From an uncultured Rhizobiaceae group bacterium (GTDB lineage Bacteria; Pseudomonadota; Alphaproteobacteria; Rhizobiales; Rhizobiaceae): DNA of 64,000 nt. Both the position numbers and the translations under genes were made by a program. The notes under the pieces were generated by a model. It did not search any database, had not been told where the DNA came from, and worked only from the letters and a program-made list of their open reading frames with translations. The DNA is taken from assembly GCA_938010435.1 (NCBI GenBank), contig CALLUS010000008.1, positions 62,001 through 126,000 on the forward strand. Reading direction: 5' to 3'. Numbering within the stretch: position 1 is the stretch's first letter; each line of letters begins with the position of its first letter. This document shows, in pieces, positions 1 through 9,061 of this stretch.

Positions 1-2
1 TG

Positions 3-443
3 GTTGGCCGCAAATTGCCAAGCAAGGGCGGCCGTGCGGTTCAGGCTTACTTTAAAGAAGTGGGTTCGTTCTGCTCCGCTCACAAAGACAATGACGACAT
101 GAAGCCTTTCGTTGAGCCGCTTTCAAAAGCACTCACCGATCTTCAAACAGCCACCATGTGGTTGATGCAAAACGGTATGGCTAACCCCGACAATGCGGGT
201 GCCGCTTCCACCGATTACATGCATTTGTTTGGTCTTGTGGCCTTCGGTCACATGTGGGGTCTTATGGCTGTTGCAGCTCTTGAAAAAATTGCTTCGGGCG
301 ATGGCGACAAAGAATTCTATGAGAAAAAACTGGTCACAGGAAAATTCTTCATGGAACGCGTGATGCCAGAACACATGGCCCACCTTGCCCGCATCCAAAC
401 GGGTGCCGAAACCATGATGACCCTGAACGCAGAGGCATTCTAA
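3..443 (+). CDS. Acyl-CoA dehydrogenase, C-terminal fragment (5' truncated by window edge)
   Basis: The reading frame is open from the first bases of the window, so this is the last ~146 codons of a longer gene. The sequence (GRKLPSKGGR, then a helical stretch with HLFGLVAFGHMWGLMA, ending ARIQTGAETMMTLNAEAF) resembles the extra C-terminal helical domain of large (~590 aa) acyl-CoA dehydrogenases of the DmdC/FadE-like group, which oxidise an acyl-CoA to the trans-2-enoyl-CoA with FAD. A TTG occurs at 15 but is internal, not a start. It ends 20 bp before a second acyl-CoA dehydrogenase and heads, or belongs to, the beta-oxidation operon that follows. The exact substrate cannot be told from this fragment. 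Confidence 0.8.
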   Translation, partial: VGRKLPSKGGRAVQAYFKEVGSFCSAHKDNDDMKPFVEPLSKALTDLQTATMWLMQNGMANPDNAGAASTDYMHLFGLVAFGHMWGLMAVAALEKIASGDGDKEFYEKKLVTGKFFMERVMPEHMAHLARIQTGAETMMTLNAEAF

Positions 444-463
444 AGCCCATACCGGAGCAAAGC

Positions 464-1636
464 ATGACCCTGCCCACCGAGGCCCTTGATATCTCAACTC
501 CCACATGGCGCTCTGATGAAGAGGTCGTCATGGTGGAGGATATGACCAACCGTTTCATGAGCGATGAGGTGCTGCCGCATTATGATCGTTTTGAGAAACA
601 GGAAATGGTGGATCGCGACGTTTGGGAAAAAGCAGGCGAAGCCGGATTGCTCTGCGCCTCCATGCCTGAAGCATACGGTGGCGCTGACGGCACCTATGCC
701 CATGAGGCTGTGATTGCAGAGGCTATCGGACACGTAGGTGTCGACGGATTTGGCCTTGCGCTGCATAATTCTATCGTCGCGCCCTACATTTTGCATTACG
801 GCTCGGAAGAGCAAAAACAAAAATGGTTGCCACGCATGGCATCCGGTGAACTGATTGGTGCAATTGCCATGACAGAACCCGGTGCAGGTTCTGATCTGCA
901 AGGCGTCAAAACCACAGCTGTTAAGGACGGCAATCACTATAAGATCAACGGGTCCAAAACATTCATCACAAATGGCCAACACGCCAACATTATCATCGTG
1001 GTGGTGAAGACAGATCCGTCGCTGGGCGCTAAAGGCACATCGCTTGTTGTCCTTGAAACGGACGGGATTGAAGGCTTTGAACGCGGACGCAACCTCGACA
1101 AAGTGGGTTTCAAAGCGAACGACACATCGGAACTGTTTTTCAACGATGTGCGTGTGCCAACATCCAATCTGTTGGGTGCAGAGGAAGGTCGTGGTTTCTA
1201 TCAACTGATGGAACAATTGCCGCAAGAACGATTGTTGATTGCCAATCAAGCGATTTGTGCCATTGAACGCGCTTTGGCTTTGACCATTGATTATGTGAAA
1301 GAGCGCAAGGCATTTGGAAACCGTATTATTGACTTTCAAAACACCCAATTCAAACTAGCCGAAATGAAAACTGAAGCGAGTATTGCACGGGTGTTTGTTG
1401 ACCATTGTGTTGAACAACATCTCAAAGGTGCATTGGACGCAACAACTGCATCTATGGCAAAATATTGGGTCACTGACCTGCAATGCAAAGTGATGGACGA
1501 GTGCGTTCAACTGCATGGTGGGTATGGCTATATGAATGAATATCCGATCGCCCGCATGTTTCGCGATGCCCGCGTGCAACGCATTTACGGCGGCACAAAT
1601 GAGATCATGAAAGTTTTAATCTCGCGGAGCTTATAG
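464..1636 (+). CDS. Acyl-CoA dehydrogenase, long-chain/isovaleryl type
   Basis: A 390-residue protein of normal length for the family. It shows the FAD-binding signature [14 protein letters not shown] (about residues 130-143), the TFITNG strand, and the C-terminal LHGGYGY and YGGTNEI motifs. The YGGT (rather than YEGT) near the C terminus means the catalytic base is not at the medium-chain position. The LPQERLLIA helix carries a Glu at the place used by long-chain and isovaleryl-CoA dehydrogenases, so that is the likely base. GGAG lies 5-8 bp before the ATG. It probably performs the first oxidation of fatty or branched acyl-CoA in the cytoplasm, together with the thiolase and FadJ encoded downstream. 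Substrate length is not determined. Confidence 0.93.
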   Translation: MTLPTEALDISTPTWRSDEEVVMVEDMTNRFMSDEVLPHYDRFEKQEMVDRDVWEKAGEAGLLCASMPEAYGGADGTYAHEAVIAEAIGHVGVDGFGLALHNSIVAPYILHYGSEEQKQKWLPRMASGELIGAIAMTEPGAGSDLQGVKTTAVKDGNHYKINGSKTFITNGQHANIIIVVVKTDPSLGAKGTSLVVLETDGIEGFERGRNLDKVGFKANDTSELFFNDVRVPTSNLLGAEEGRGFYQLMEQLPQERLLIANQAICAIERALALTIDYVKERKAFGNRIIDFQNTQFKLAEMKTEASIARVFVDHCVEQHLKGALDATTASMAKYWVTDLQCKVMDECVQLHGGYGYMNEYPIARMFRDARVQRIYGGTNEIMKVLISRSL

Positions 1637-1638
1637 TT

Positions 1639-2082
1639 TTGGAAGTAGCAGCATTCACCCGTGATATGGCGCCGCCTTCCGCCCGTTGGATGGGGATGGA
1701 TTTAATTGAACATGATGCCGAGCGCATGTTCACACGCGTGTCGTTTGAACCCAACAGCGACATGATCAATTTTGGTGGCGTGATCCAAGGTGGGTTTCTG
1801 GGTGCCATGATGGATGATGCCATGGGGTTTAACACCTTCATTTCACTCGGAATGAAATTTGCCATGGCGACGATTGATCTGCACACTCAATTTTTGAAAG
1901 CCGTTCCATTCGGACCGATTACCTGTGACACGCAGGTCACGAAAGCGGGCAAATCGATTGTGTTCACCGAAGCCAAGCTTTTCATTGGTGCAAATGACCT
2001 TGCGGCGCGCGCCACCTCAAGCTTGAAGCTGCGACCTTTCGCTGGACTGCAATACGATATGAAAGAGAGCCAAAATGGTTGA
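1639..2082 (+). CDS. Hotdog-fold thioesterase (PaaI/YdiI-like)
   Basis: A 147-residue protein with the hotdog hallmark NFGGVIQGGFLGAMMDDAMG (residues ~35-54), where the Asp in the helix is the usual catalytic acid/base of PaaI-type acyl-CoA thioesterases. It would release free acids from acyl-CoA. The longest frame starts at TTG 1639, two bases after the preceding stop; an ATG at 1666 is an alternative that leaves the fold intact. Its 3' end overlaps the next start by 8 bp, indicating translational coupling within the beta-oxidation operon. A role in recycling CoA from stalled intermediates is inference from context. Confidence 0.82.
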   Translation: MEVAAFTRDMAPPSARWMGMDLIEHDAERMFTRVSFEPNSDMINFGGVIQGGFLGAMMDDAMGFNTFISLGMKFAMATIDLHTQFLKAVPFGPITCDTQVTKAGKSIVFTEAKLFIGANDLAARATSSLKLRPFAGLQYDMKESQNG

Positions 2083-2710
2083 TTACACACTGCATTGTTT
2101 TCTAGAATCTGGAAACTCGTTCAAGCCCGCTCTCATGCTTCAACTTTGCCAAGCTGACTGGCAGGCGCAGTGGGTCGACTTTTTTAAAGGCGAACATCGT
2201 TCACCGGAATATCTTGCACAAAACGCCATGGGCGAAGTGCCTATGCTTATAGATCATACTGAAGATGATTTGGTGGTGAATCAAAGCGGTGTCATGCTTT
2301 ATCATCTTGCAGGAAAAACTAAACAATTCAGCCCCGAAAATACCGCAGAAGAGCGCGAAGTAATGCGTTGGATTTTGTTCGACAATCACAAATTAACAGG
2401 CGCAATCGCGATATATCGTTTTTTGAATAAGTTTATGGACAAAGGCGAAACGCCAGAAGCCGTGTTCATGCAAGGTCGGATGATCCAAGCGATCAAAGTT
2501 CTGAACCGACATTTGGAACAAAACGATTGGGCTGCAACCAATCGGCCTACAATCGCTGATATTTCCATGATGGGCTATCTCACATGGCCGGATCATTTCA
2601 ACGTTGATTGGGATGACTATAGAAACGTTAAGGCGTGGTTGGAACGCATGTCCAACCTACCTCATTACGCAACACCCGAAGACCTGCTGCCGACCAAACC
2701 TGCAGCGTAA
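2075..2710 (+). CDS. Glutathione S-transferase family protein
   Basis: A 211-residue protein with an N-terminal thioredoxin-like GST domain (about 1-80, with the cis-Pro segment GEVPMLID and the glutathione-contact NQSGVMLYHLA) and an all-helical C-terminal domain (about 90-200) containing RPTIADISMMGYL, the usual N-capping-box region. It overlaps the thioesterase gene and sits 38 bp before the thiolase gene. Placement between beta-oxidation genes suggests a role in detoxifying or processing an acyl/enoyl intermediate, but the substrate is not evident. No obvious frame or length anomaly. Confidence 0.88.
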   Translation: MVDYTLHCFLESGNSFKPALMLQLCQADWQAQWVDFFKGEHRSPEYLAQNAMGEVPMLIDHTEDDLVVNQSGVMLYHLAGKTKQFSPENTAEEREVMRWILFDNHKLTGAIAIYRFLNKFMDKGETPEAVFMQGRMIQAIKVLNRHLEQNDWAATNRPTIADISMMGYLTWPDHFNVDWDDYRNVKAWLERMSNLPHYATPEDLLPTKPAA

Positions 2711-2748
2711 ACAATAAACCCGTACAGGGTTCCAAAAGGAGACCAGCA

Positions 2749-3957
2749 ATGGCTGATGCATTTATTTATGACCACGTGCGCACACCACGCGGACGTGGCA
2801 AAAAAGACGGATCGCTGCATGAAGTGACCACAAACCGCCTCGCCTCCGGTGTTTTGGAAAGCCTGCGCGACCGCAATGGGCTTGATACAAAATTGGTGGA
2901 TGACGTTGTTTTTGGATGCGTGGACCCTGTGAAAGAAGCGGGAGGCGACATAACCCGCACCGCCATCTTGCAAGCCGAATATGATGAAAGCGTTGCTGGC
3001 GTTCAGTTGAATCGCTACTGCGCATCAGGTCTTGATTCTGTAAACTTCGCAGCTTCCAAAATTATGGCGGGCGCTGATGATGTCGCCATTGGTGGTGGCG
3101 TCGAAAGCATGTCACGTATCGGGATTGGCGCTGCTGGCAACGCATGGCCGATGGACCCGTCTGTGGCCGTGCCTTCTTACTTCGTACCACAAGGTATTTC
3201 AGCAGATCTCATCGCTACCAAATACGGATTCTCCCGTGATGATGTAGATGCCTACGCAGTAGAAAGCCAAAAACGCGCGGCGAAAAGTTGGAAAGATGGA
3301 CGTTTCAAGAACTCGATTGCGCTAGTCAAAGATGTGAACGGGCTGACCATTCTCGAACATGATGAGCACATGCGCCCTTCAACCGATATGCAGTCACTTG
3401 CTTCTTTGAACGCGAGTTTCGCGATGATGGGCGAAATGGGTGGTTTCGATGCGGTTGCAGTGCAACGTTATCCTGAATTGGAAGACGTGAACCACGTACA
3501 CCACGCAGGCAACTCATCAGGCATTGTAGACGGCTCTGCGGCGGTGTTGCTTGGTTCCAAGCGCGGCGGCAAGGCAATGGGTCTGCAACCCCGTGCTAAA
3601 ATTCGAGCCTTCACAAATATTGGGTCAGAACCAGCCATTATGCTGACCGGTCCTGTAGATGTGACCGAAAAACTCTTAAAACGCGCCAGGATGCAAATCG
3701 AAGACATTGATCTCTTCGAGTTGAACGAAGCTTTTGCTTCGGTAGTTTTGCGCTACATGCAAGCATTCGAAATTCCCCACGACAAAATGAACGTGTGTGG
3801 TGGTGCAATTGCTATGGGCCATCCGCTTGGCGCAACCGGAGCGATGATCCTCGGCACGGTTCTTGATGAACTGGAACGCCGCGACCTCAACACTGCACTC
3901 GTGACACTCTGCATTGGCGGCGGCATGGGCACGGCAACAATTATCGAACGGGTGTAA
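2749..3957 (+). CDS. fadA: Acetyl-CoA C-acyltransferase (3-ketoacyl-CoA thiolase)
   Basis: 402 residues. The frame is open further upstream, but ATG 2749 is preceded by AAAAGGAGA at the right distance and gives the usual thiolase N terminus (MADAFIYDHVRTPRGRG). Catalytic elements are present: the acyl-accepting Cys in NRYCASGLDSV (~residue 92), the GGGVESMS loop, the His in GGAIAMGHPLGATGA, and the C-terminal Cys in TLCIGGGMG. It cleaves 3-ketoacyl-CoA with CoA to acetyl-CoA and a shortened acyl-CoA, the last step of the beta-oxidation spiral, and is 11 bp before the FadJ-like gene that makes its substrate. Confidence 0.93.
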   Translation: MADAFIYDHVRTPRGRGKKDGSLHEVTTNRLASGVLESLRDRNGLDTKLVDDVVFGCVDPVKEAGGDITRTAILQAEYDESVAGVQLNRYCASGLDSVNFAASKIMAGADDVAIGGGVESMSRIGIGAAGNAWPMDPSVAVPSYFVPQGISADLIATKYGFSRDDVDAYAVESQKRAAKSWKDGRFKNSIALVKDVNGLTILEHDEHMRPSTDMQSLASLNASFAMMGEMGGFDAVAVQRYPELEDVNHVHHAGNSSGIVDGSAAVLLGSKRGGKAMGLQPRAKIRAFTNIGSEPAIMLTGPVDVTEKLLKRARMQIEDIDLFELNEAFASVVLRYMQAFEIPHDKMNVCGGAIAMGHPLGATGAMILGTVLDELERRDLNTALVTLCIGGGMGTATIIERV

Positions 3958-3968
3958 GGGGAAAAATT

Positions 3969-6173
3969 ATGACTTACACAAATTTCAAAATTGAAACGGA
4001 TTCAGAAGGCATCGCACTCATCACTTGGGACATGCCGGACAAAAGCATGAACGTCATTGACGGCACAGTCATGGACGAGATGGACGTTTTGTTGGAACAG
4101 ATTGAAGGTGACGAAGCGATAAAAGGCGTTGTCATCACTTCTGGCAAACAAGCTTTTGGTGCTGGTGCAGACCTTACAATGTTGCAAAGCATGTTAGGTG
4201 ATTATGCGGCTGAAAAGGCCAAGGACGAACAAAAAGCAGCGCAAATGCTGTTTGATGGCGCCTACCGTTTGAACAAGACCCTACGCCGTATCGAAGCCGG
4301 CGACAAACCTTGGGTGGCCGCCCTCAACGGCATGGCTTTGGGTGGTTGTTTGGAAATCGCACTTGCGTGCCATGCACGTGTGGCATCGGATGATGAGAAA
4401 ACAAAGTTCGGCTTACCAGAAGTGAAAGTTGGTCTTTTGCCTGGTGGGGGTGGCACCCAGCGCATCGCGCGTTTGGTGAACCCGCAAGACGGCATTCAAA
4501 TGTTGCTGCAAGGCAAAACGCATCCAGCGAAAAAGGCTATGCAACTTGGTTTCATCACCGAGGTTGTGCCTGCCGCTGATGTTGTTGAAACGTCTAAGCA
4601 AATGATCCGTGATGGATTAAAAGCTGAAGCACCTTGGGATCAAAAAGGCTTTAAAGCCCCAATCAATGTCTGGTCTCCTGCGGGCGTTCAAATGCTCTCT
4701 GCTGGCAATGCCATTTTGCGCAAAGAAACTTATGCAAACTATCCAAACGCATTGAACATCATGAAATGCGTTTACGAAGGTCTTTTGCTCCCGTTTGACA
4801 CAGCGTTGAAGGTGGAAAGCCGTTATTTCGCAAACACGCTGACCACGCCTGAAGCCAAGGCGATGATCCGTTCACTCTTCATCAATATGCAAGAGTTGAA
4901 CAAGGGCGCGCGTCGCCCTGATGTTCCAAAATCCGATCTTAAGAAAGTTGGCGTCATTGGCGCGGGTTTTATGGGCGCAGGCGTTGCCTATGTAACTGCG
5001 AAAGCTGGACTAGAAGTTGTGCTGCTTGATCGCGATCAGGACGCCGCAGATAAAGGCAAAGCTTATTCTTCTGATCAAATGGATAAAGCGATCAAACGCC
5101 GTCGTGCCACAGAGGAAAAGAAAGAATCGTTGCTTGGTCTGATCACAGCAACAACAGACTATGCTGCACTTGAAGACTGCGATCTAGTGATTGAAGCCGT
5201 GTTTGAAGATAAGGGTATTAAAAAGGTTGTTACAGAAAGCGCGGAAGCGGCGATTGGCAAGAATGCTATCTTTGCGTCCAATACGTCCACCATTCCGATC
5301 ACAGAGCTTTCAGAAGCATCCGTACGTGCCAAAAACTTTATCGGCATTCACTTCTTCTCACCTGTTGATCGCATGATGCTTGTGGAAATCATTATGGGCA
5401 AAAAGACTGGCGATAAAGCGCTAGCCATGGCTATCGATTATGTTCTCGCGATTAAGAAAACACCGATTGTGGTCAACGATTCACGCGGCTTCTACGTCAA
5501 CCGTTGTGTTATGCGATACATGAACGAAGCGTGGAATATGTTGGCTGAAGGCGTGCCTGCGCCAATGGTTGAAAATGCTGCCAAGATGGTCGGTATGCCT
5601 GTAGGTCCACTCACTTTAAATGATGAAGTGGCGATTGACCTTTCCCAAAAAGTGATCAAGCAAACCATAGCAGATCTCGGCTCTGATGCTGTTGATCCAC
5701 GTCATGTGAAGCTGGTCAATATTCTGGTTGATGACTACGGTCGTATTGGCAAAAAAGCTGGCAAAGGTTTCTTCGACTATCCACCAAAACCTGCCAAGAA
5801 AAAGCTCTGGCCGGAATTGAAAACTTTGTTCCCGCAATTGGACGCGAGTGATGTGGATATCAATGATCTGAAAGATCGCTACCTCTACACAATCGCCATG
5901 GAAGCAGCACGCACGGTTCAGGAAAAGGTTGTCACCGACATTCGTGAAGCGGATGTGGGCGCTATTCTGGGATTTGGTTTTGCGCCGTATACTGGCGGCC
6001 CACTCTCATTCATTGATGAAGTTGGACTGGCTAATTTCCAAAAACGTGCACGTGAACTCGCCAAAAAATATGGTGATCATTTCAAACCGATCAAGCTGAT
6101 CAATCAGATGGCAAAAGACGGCGACACTTTTTACGGGCGGTTTAAAATTGAGGCTGATAAAGAAGCTGCTTAA
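3969..6173 (+). CDS. fadJ: Fatty acid oxidation multifunctional protein (enoyl-CoA hydratase / 3-hydroxyacyl-CoA dehydrogenase)
   Basis: 734 residues, the normal size for FadB/FadJ. The N-terminal crotonase domain (~1-190) has the oxyanion-hole segment FGAGADL and the hydratase Glu-bearing ALGGCLEIALACH and GLLPGGGGTQR motifs. A linker leads to the NAD-binding Rossmann motif GVIGAGFMGAGVAY (~320-333), and the dehydrogenase part has FASNTST, GIHFFSPVDRM and the C-terminal GFGFAPYTGGPL segment. It converts trans-2-enoyl-CoA to 3-ketoacyl-CoA in the cytoplasm. AAGGGG precedes the start. A hairpin follows the stop, so this is the last gene of the operon. Confidence 0.95.
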   Translation: MTYTNFKIETDSEGIALITWDMPDKSMNVIDGTVMDEMDVLLEQIEGDEAIKGVVITSGKQAFGAGADLTMLQSMLGDYAAEKAKDEQKAAQMLFDGAYRLNKTLRRIEAGDKPWVAALNGMALGGCLEIALACHARVASDDEKTKFGLPEVKVGLLPGGGGTQRIARLVNPQDGIQMLLQGKTHPAKKAMQLGFITEVVPAADVVETSKQMIRDGLKAEAPWDQKGFKAPINVWSPAGVQMLSAGNAILRKETYANYPNALNIMKCVYEGLLLPFDTALKVESRYFANTLTTPEAKAMIRSLFINMQELNKGARRPDVPKSDLKKVGVIGAGFMGAGVAYVTAKAGLEVVLLDRDQDAADKGKAYSSDQMDKAIKRRRATEEKKESLLGLITATTDYAALEDCDLVIEAVFEDKGIKKVVTESAEAAIGKNAIFASNTSTIPITELSEASVRAKNFIGIHFFSPVDRMMLVEIIMGKKTGDKALAMAIDYVLAIKKTPIVVNDSRGFYVNRCVMRYMNEAWNMLAEGVPAPMVENAAKMVGMPVGPLTLNDEVAIDLSQKVIKQTIADLGSDAVDPRHVKLVNILVDDYGRIGKKAGKGFFDYPPKPAKKKLWPELKTLFPQLDASDVDINDLKDRYLYTIAMEAARTVQEKVVTDIREADVGAILGFGFAPYTGGPLSFIDEVGLANFQKRARELAKKYGDHFKPIKLINQMAKDGDTFYGRFKIEADKEAA

Positions 6174-6198
6174 GCATTTTCTCTCCATATTTAGCATT

Positions 6199-6234
6199 AA
6201 TCAGGCAGGGTCATTCCTGCCTGATTTCATTTTC
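6199..6234 (+). terminator. Hairpin terminator after fadJ
   Basis: A perfect 11-bp inverted repeat (AATCAGGCAGG at 6199-6209 and its complement at 6216-6226, 6-nt loop) follows the fadJ stop by 25 bp. The trailing tract is T-rich but broken (TCATTTTC), so termination may be partial. Confidence 0.75.
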
Positions 6235-6353
6235 AGGCAACATAAATATTAACTACACGTTAATGTCATCGATGCTTGTCCTCACAATTTTAATGTTGTC
6301 GGACTACACTTCCATTTGATAATAGCTCTATAGGGCATCTTGAGGGAGAGACT

Positions 6354-7625
6354 GTGTCTGACATTTTTACACATTCCGCGCAGAAAAACGCCGATGATGC
6401 TGATCGAATTGACGGCTCAGGCGATGAAAAATCTACCGTAGTTTCTGGTCAGTGGCGCATAGAAACCCTAAAATCTTTAGCTGACATTCGGCAAAATGCG
6501 TTGCGTTGGGTGGAGTTGGAAGCTCAATCGATCGATCCTCAAGCTGTGTTTCAGGGGGTTGCCTGGTGCGAGACTTGGGCAGAAGTTTATTGCAAAGCAC
6601 AACAAAATTCTTACGAGCCTCGTGTTTTTTTCATTTCACAGGGTACAACACTTGCAGCCATTCTTCCACTGATGCTGGAAACTCACATGGGGACACGGGT
6701 GTTGACACTATTTGGGGAACCTCATTCCCAAATTGCAAATGTCCTGACTCATTCAAATATCGATACTACCGATGGGCTCAGACTCTGTCTCGCCCAAGCT
6801 GTGATGTTGGCTGGAGCAGATGTAATGGCACTGGGGCCGATACCAGATGATAGCCCGCTGTTGAATGTTGCTGAAAAACAGCACCTATCAGCAGATCCGG
6901 CTGAATGTCTTTCAGTATGTCAGTGGCCAAACGGGCAGACCGTTGAAAACCATTTAATGAAACTTTCCAAAAACAGTCGGAAAAACTTCAATCGAAAATC
7001 ACGTCAAATCGAAGAAATGGGCAATGTTCGGTTTCAAAGATTCACCCCACTTGATAACGAATTTAAACCAGCCATTCGACAAGCTCTTAATTGGAAACGT
7101 GACTGGCTTGAACGCAACGGAACATTTTCTCTCGGTCTTTCTACGTCTGGAGTTGATGAGTTTTTAAGCAGTTTTTCGGGCCGAGATACTGTTTTTCAAC
7201 CAAATGTGGATGTGCTTTTTCTAAATGATGACCCTATTTCCATTTCGATCAATATGACGGGCAACGGTATTCGGCATAGCTATTTATCGTCACACGATCA
7301 TAAGTTCCAAGAGCTTTCACCTGGCACCTTGGCAACTCATATTGCAATTCATGAATCCATATTGGACAAACAGGACGGATACAGTTTTCTTGGGTTTCCG
7401 ACACCGTTCAAAGCCACATGGTCAAACAAACATATTCCGCTTTGGCGATATCATCATGCACTGAGCCTACGCGGCAAAATTTGGTTGCAAGTTTGGACAC
7501 GAGGTCTGCGCCCAATGGCCAAACATGTTCTGACTTATACGCGCCGAGCGGCGCAAACACCCGTTCTCGGAAAAGTGCTGAATGAATTTCTGAACCTTCT
7601 ATCGAAACAACGCGGAAACGGTTAG
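6354..7625 (+). CDS. GNAT-family acetyltransferase, CelD/BcsL-like
   Basis: 423 residues, starting at GTG 6354 behind a strong GAGGGAGAG. The middle (~residues 195-350) matches the Acetyltransf_6 fold used by CelD/BcsL proteins: LSKNSRKNFNRKSRQIEE is the characteristic basic helix, and a later segment runs through ISINMTGNGIRHSYLSSHDHKF. CelD-like proteins occur with exopolysaccharide or cellulose genes and are thought to transfer acyl groups to polysaccharide or lipid precursors. No polysaccharide synthase lies next to this one, so its substrate is unknown. It is a lone transcription unit after the fadJ hairpin, with a ~120-bp AT-rich region upstream. Confidence 0.75.
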   Translation: MSDIFTHSAQKNADDADRIDGSGDEKSTVVSGQWRIETLKSLADIRQNALRWVELEAQSIDPQAVFQGVAWCETWAEVYCKAQQNSYEPRVFFISQGTTLAAILPLMLETHMGTRVLTLFGEPHSQIANVLTHSNIDTTDGLRLCLAQAVMLAGADVMALGPIPDDSPLLNVAEKQHLSADPAECLSVCQWPNGQTVENHLMKLSKNSRKNFNRKSRQIEEMGNVRFQRFTPLDNEFKPAIRQALNWKRDWLERNGTFSLGLSTSGVDEFLSSFSGRDTVFQPNVDVLFLNDDPISISINMTGNGIRHSYLSSHDHKFQELSPGTLATHIAIHESILDKQDGYSFLGFPTPFKATWSNKHIPLWRYHHALSLRGKIWLQVWTRGLRPMAKHVLTYTRRAAQTPVLGKVLNEFLNLLSKQRGNG

Positions 7626-7663
7626 TGTGAATTCAAACACAATCTAAACATTGGGCCTCTCAG

Positions 7664-8281
7664 ATGGCTGCTACAATCGACTACTATTTCTTTGGAATTT
7701 CACCATTCACCTACCTTGGACATAAAGCTATTTGCGATGTCGCCGCCAAGCACAGTGCTAAATTGAATTTCAAGCCAGTTGGGCTTATGGGACTTTGGGA
7801 AATCTCTGGAGCTGTGCCTCCAGGACAACGCCCGCCGGTACGCCAACGCTATCGCGTTCTTGAACTAAAACGCGCAGCCGAGATGCGCGACCTCCCGATC
7901 AATGTGGAACCTGCACATTTTCCAGTCGACATCACGTTGGCAGACAGTTGCGCAATCGCGCTTACAGAAAAAGGCCTAGATCCAACCGACTATCTCGATG
8001 CCGTGTTCAAGGCGGTTTGGGTTGAAGACGCCAATATGAGCGAAGAAAGGGAAATAGCATCCCGCTTGACCGCCGCCGGCTTTGATGCCGACGAGATTAT
8101 TGCTTCTGCAAAATCCGATGAAGTTGCCGCTCTTCGTGCAACTTACACCAAAGAAGCGATCGCACAGGATGCCGTTGGGGTTCCAGCATTTGTTTTGAAT
8201 GGTGAAGTGTTTTGGGGCCAAGACCGCATCGAATATTTGGACAGCGCTCTTACCAGTGGACGTCAGCCGTACACTGCATAA
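7664..8281 (+). CDS. 2-hydroxychromene-2-carboxylate isomerase family (DsbA-like fold)
   Basis: 205 residues with the kappa-GST/DsbA-like architecture. The N-terminal FFGISPFTYLG has the Ser-Pro that replaces the CxxC of DsbA and positions glutathione in HCCA isomerases. The C-terminal DAVGVPAFVLNGEVFWGQDRIEYL is the cis-Pro and closing strand signature. Members perform glutathione-dependent isomerisations in aromatic degradation, but no aromatic pathway genes are adjacent, so the physiological substrate is open. It is not coupled to the preceding gene (38 bp gap). Confidence 0.85.
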   Translation: MAATIDYYFFGISPFTYLGHKAICDVAAKHSAKLNFKPVGLMGLWEISGAVPPGQRPPVRQRYRVLELKRAAEMRDLPINVEPAHFPVDITLADSCAIALTEKGLDPTDYLDAVFKAVWVEDANMSEEREIASRLTAAGFDADEIIASAKSDEVAALRATYTKEAIAQDAVGVPAFVLNGEVFWGQDRIEYLDSALTSGRQPYTA

Positions 8282-8367
8282 CTGTGAGTTGCTATTAACC
8301 CGCTTCTGGACAGATGTTTGGAACTCGATTAACGTAGGATAAAATTCCTCTTTTCTTCGAGCTGCTT

Positions 8368-9060
8368 ATGTTCTCTCACAGCCAAGTATGGGCAGCTATT
8401 GACGCGCTTGCACAGGAAAAAGATATGTCGGTTTCCCGCTTAGCACGCAATGCCGGGTTGGACCCGACGACTTTCAACAAGTCAAAGCGGAACTCTGCAG
8501 ATGGTCGCCAACGTTGGCCGTCGACAGAATCTTTGCACAAAGTGATGCGAGCCACCGGCGTTGGGATCGAGCAATTTGTTGCCTTAATGCAAAATGATCG
8601 TCGCAGCTTTGTAGACAGCTTTACGCGGTTGCAATCAGGTTTTGGGGAAGACGCACCGGCTGATTTTCATGTGCCTTCTTCAGTTCCTTTACTTGGCTTG
8701 GCGCAAGCAGGCAGCGGTGGGTTTTTTGATGATGCCGGATTGCCCATGGGCGAAGGTTGGGATGCAGTTGAGTTCCCGCGCCCTGACGGTGAAGCCGTTT
8801 ATGCTTTGGAAATTTCTGGCGATAGCATGATGCCGCTTTACCGCGATGGTGATAGAATTATCGTCTCTCCTGCCGCTTCCATACGCCGTGGTGACAGGGT
8901 TGTTGTCCGCACCACTGAAGGGGAAGTCATGGCGAAAGTTCTGGCGCGCCGCACTGCAAAGTCAATTGAGCTGGAATCAATCAATCCCGAGCACACAAAT
9001 CGCGAGTTTCAATTGACTGAAATTGACTGGGTGGCTCGTATCGTCTGGGCGAGTCAATAA
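8368..9060 (+). CDS. HTH regulator with S24/LexA-like peptidase domain
   Basis: 230 residues. The N-terminal helix-turn-helix (~10-75) includes SVSRLARNAGLDPTTFNKSKR. The C-terminal S24 domain (~110-225) has the catalytic Ser in ALEISGDSMMPLYRDGD and a Lys in GDRVVVRTTEGEVMAKVL, the serine/lysine dyad of LexA/CI-type proteins. A clear Ala-Gly cleavage site is not obvious in the linker (LAQAGSGG is a candidate). Single-copy chromosomal proteins of this kind occur in many Rhizobiales as Cro/C1-type regulators. It ends one base before the VOC gene, so the two are probably co-transcribed. Targets are unknown. Confidence 0.85.
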   Translation: MFSHSQVWAAIDALAQEKDMSVSRLARNAGLDPTTFNKSKRNSADGRQRWPSTESLHKVMRATGVGIEQFVALMQNDRRSFVDSFTRLQSGFGEDAPADFHVPSSVPLLGLAQAGSGGFFDDAGLPMGEGWDAVEFPRPDGEAVYALEISGDSMMPLYRDGDRIIVSPAASIRRGDRVVVRTTEGEVMAKVLARRTAKSIELESINPEHTNREFQLTEIDWVARIVWASQ

Positions 9061-9061
9061 G

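Noticed and set aside
494-1348. 284-codon minus-strand frame
   Set aside because: It lies opposite an acyl-CoA dehydrogenase with full motifs; composition (many Cys, His, Phe) is that of a shadow frame.
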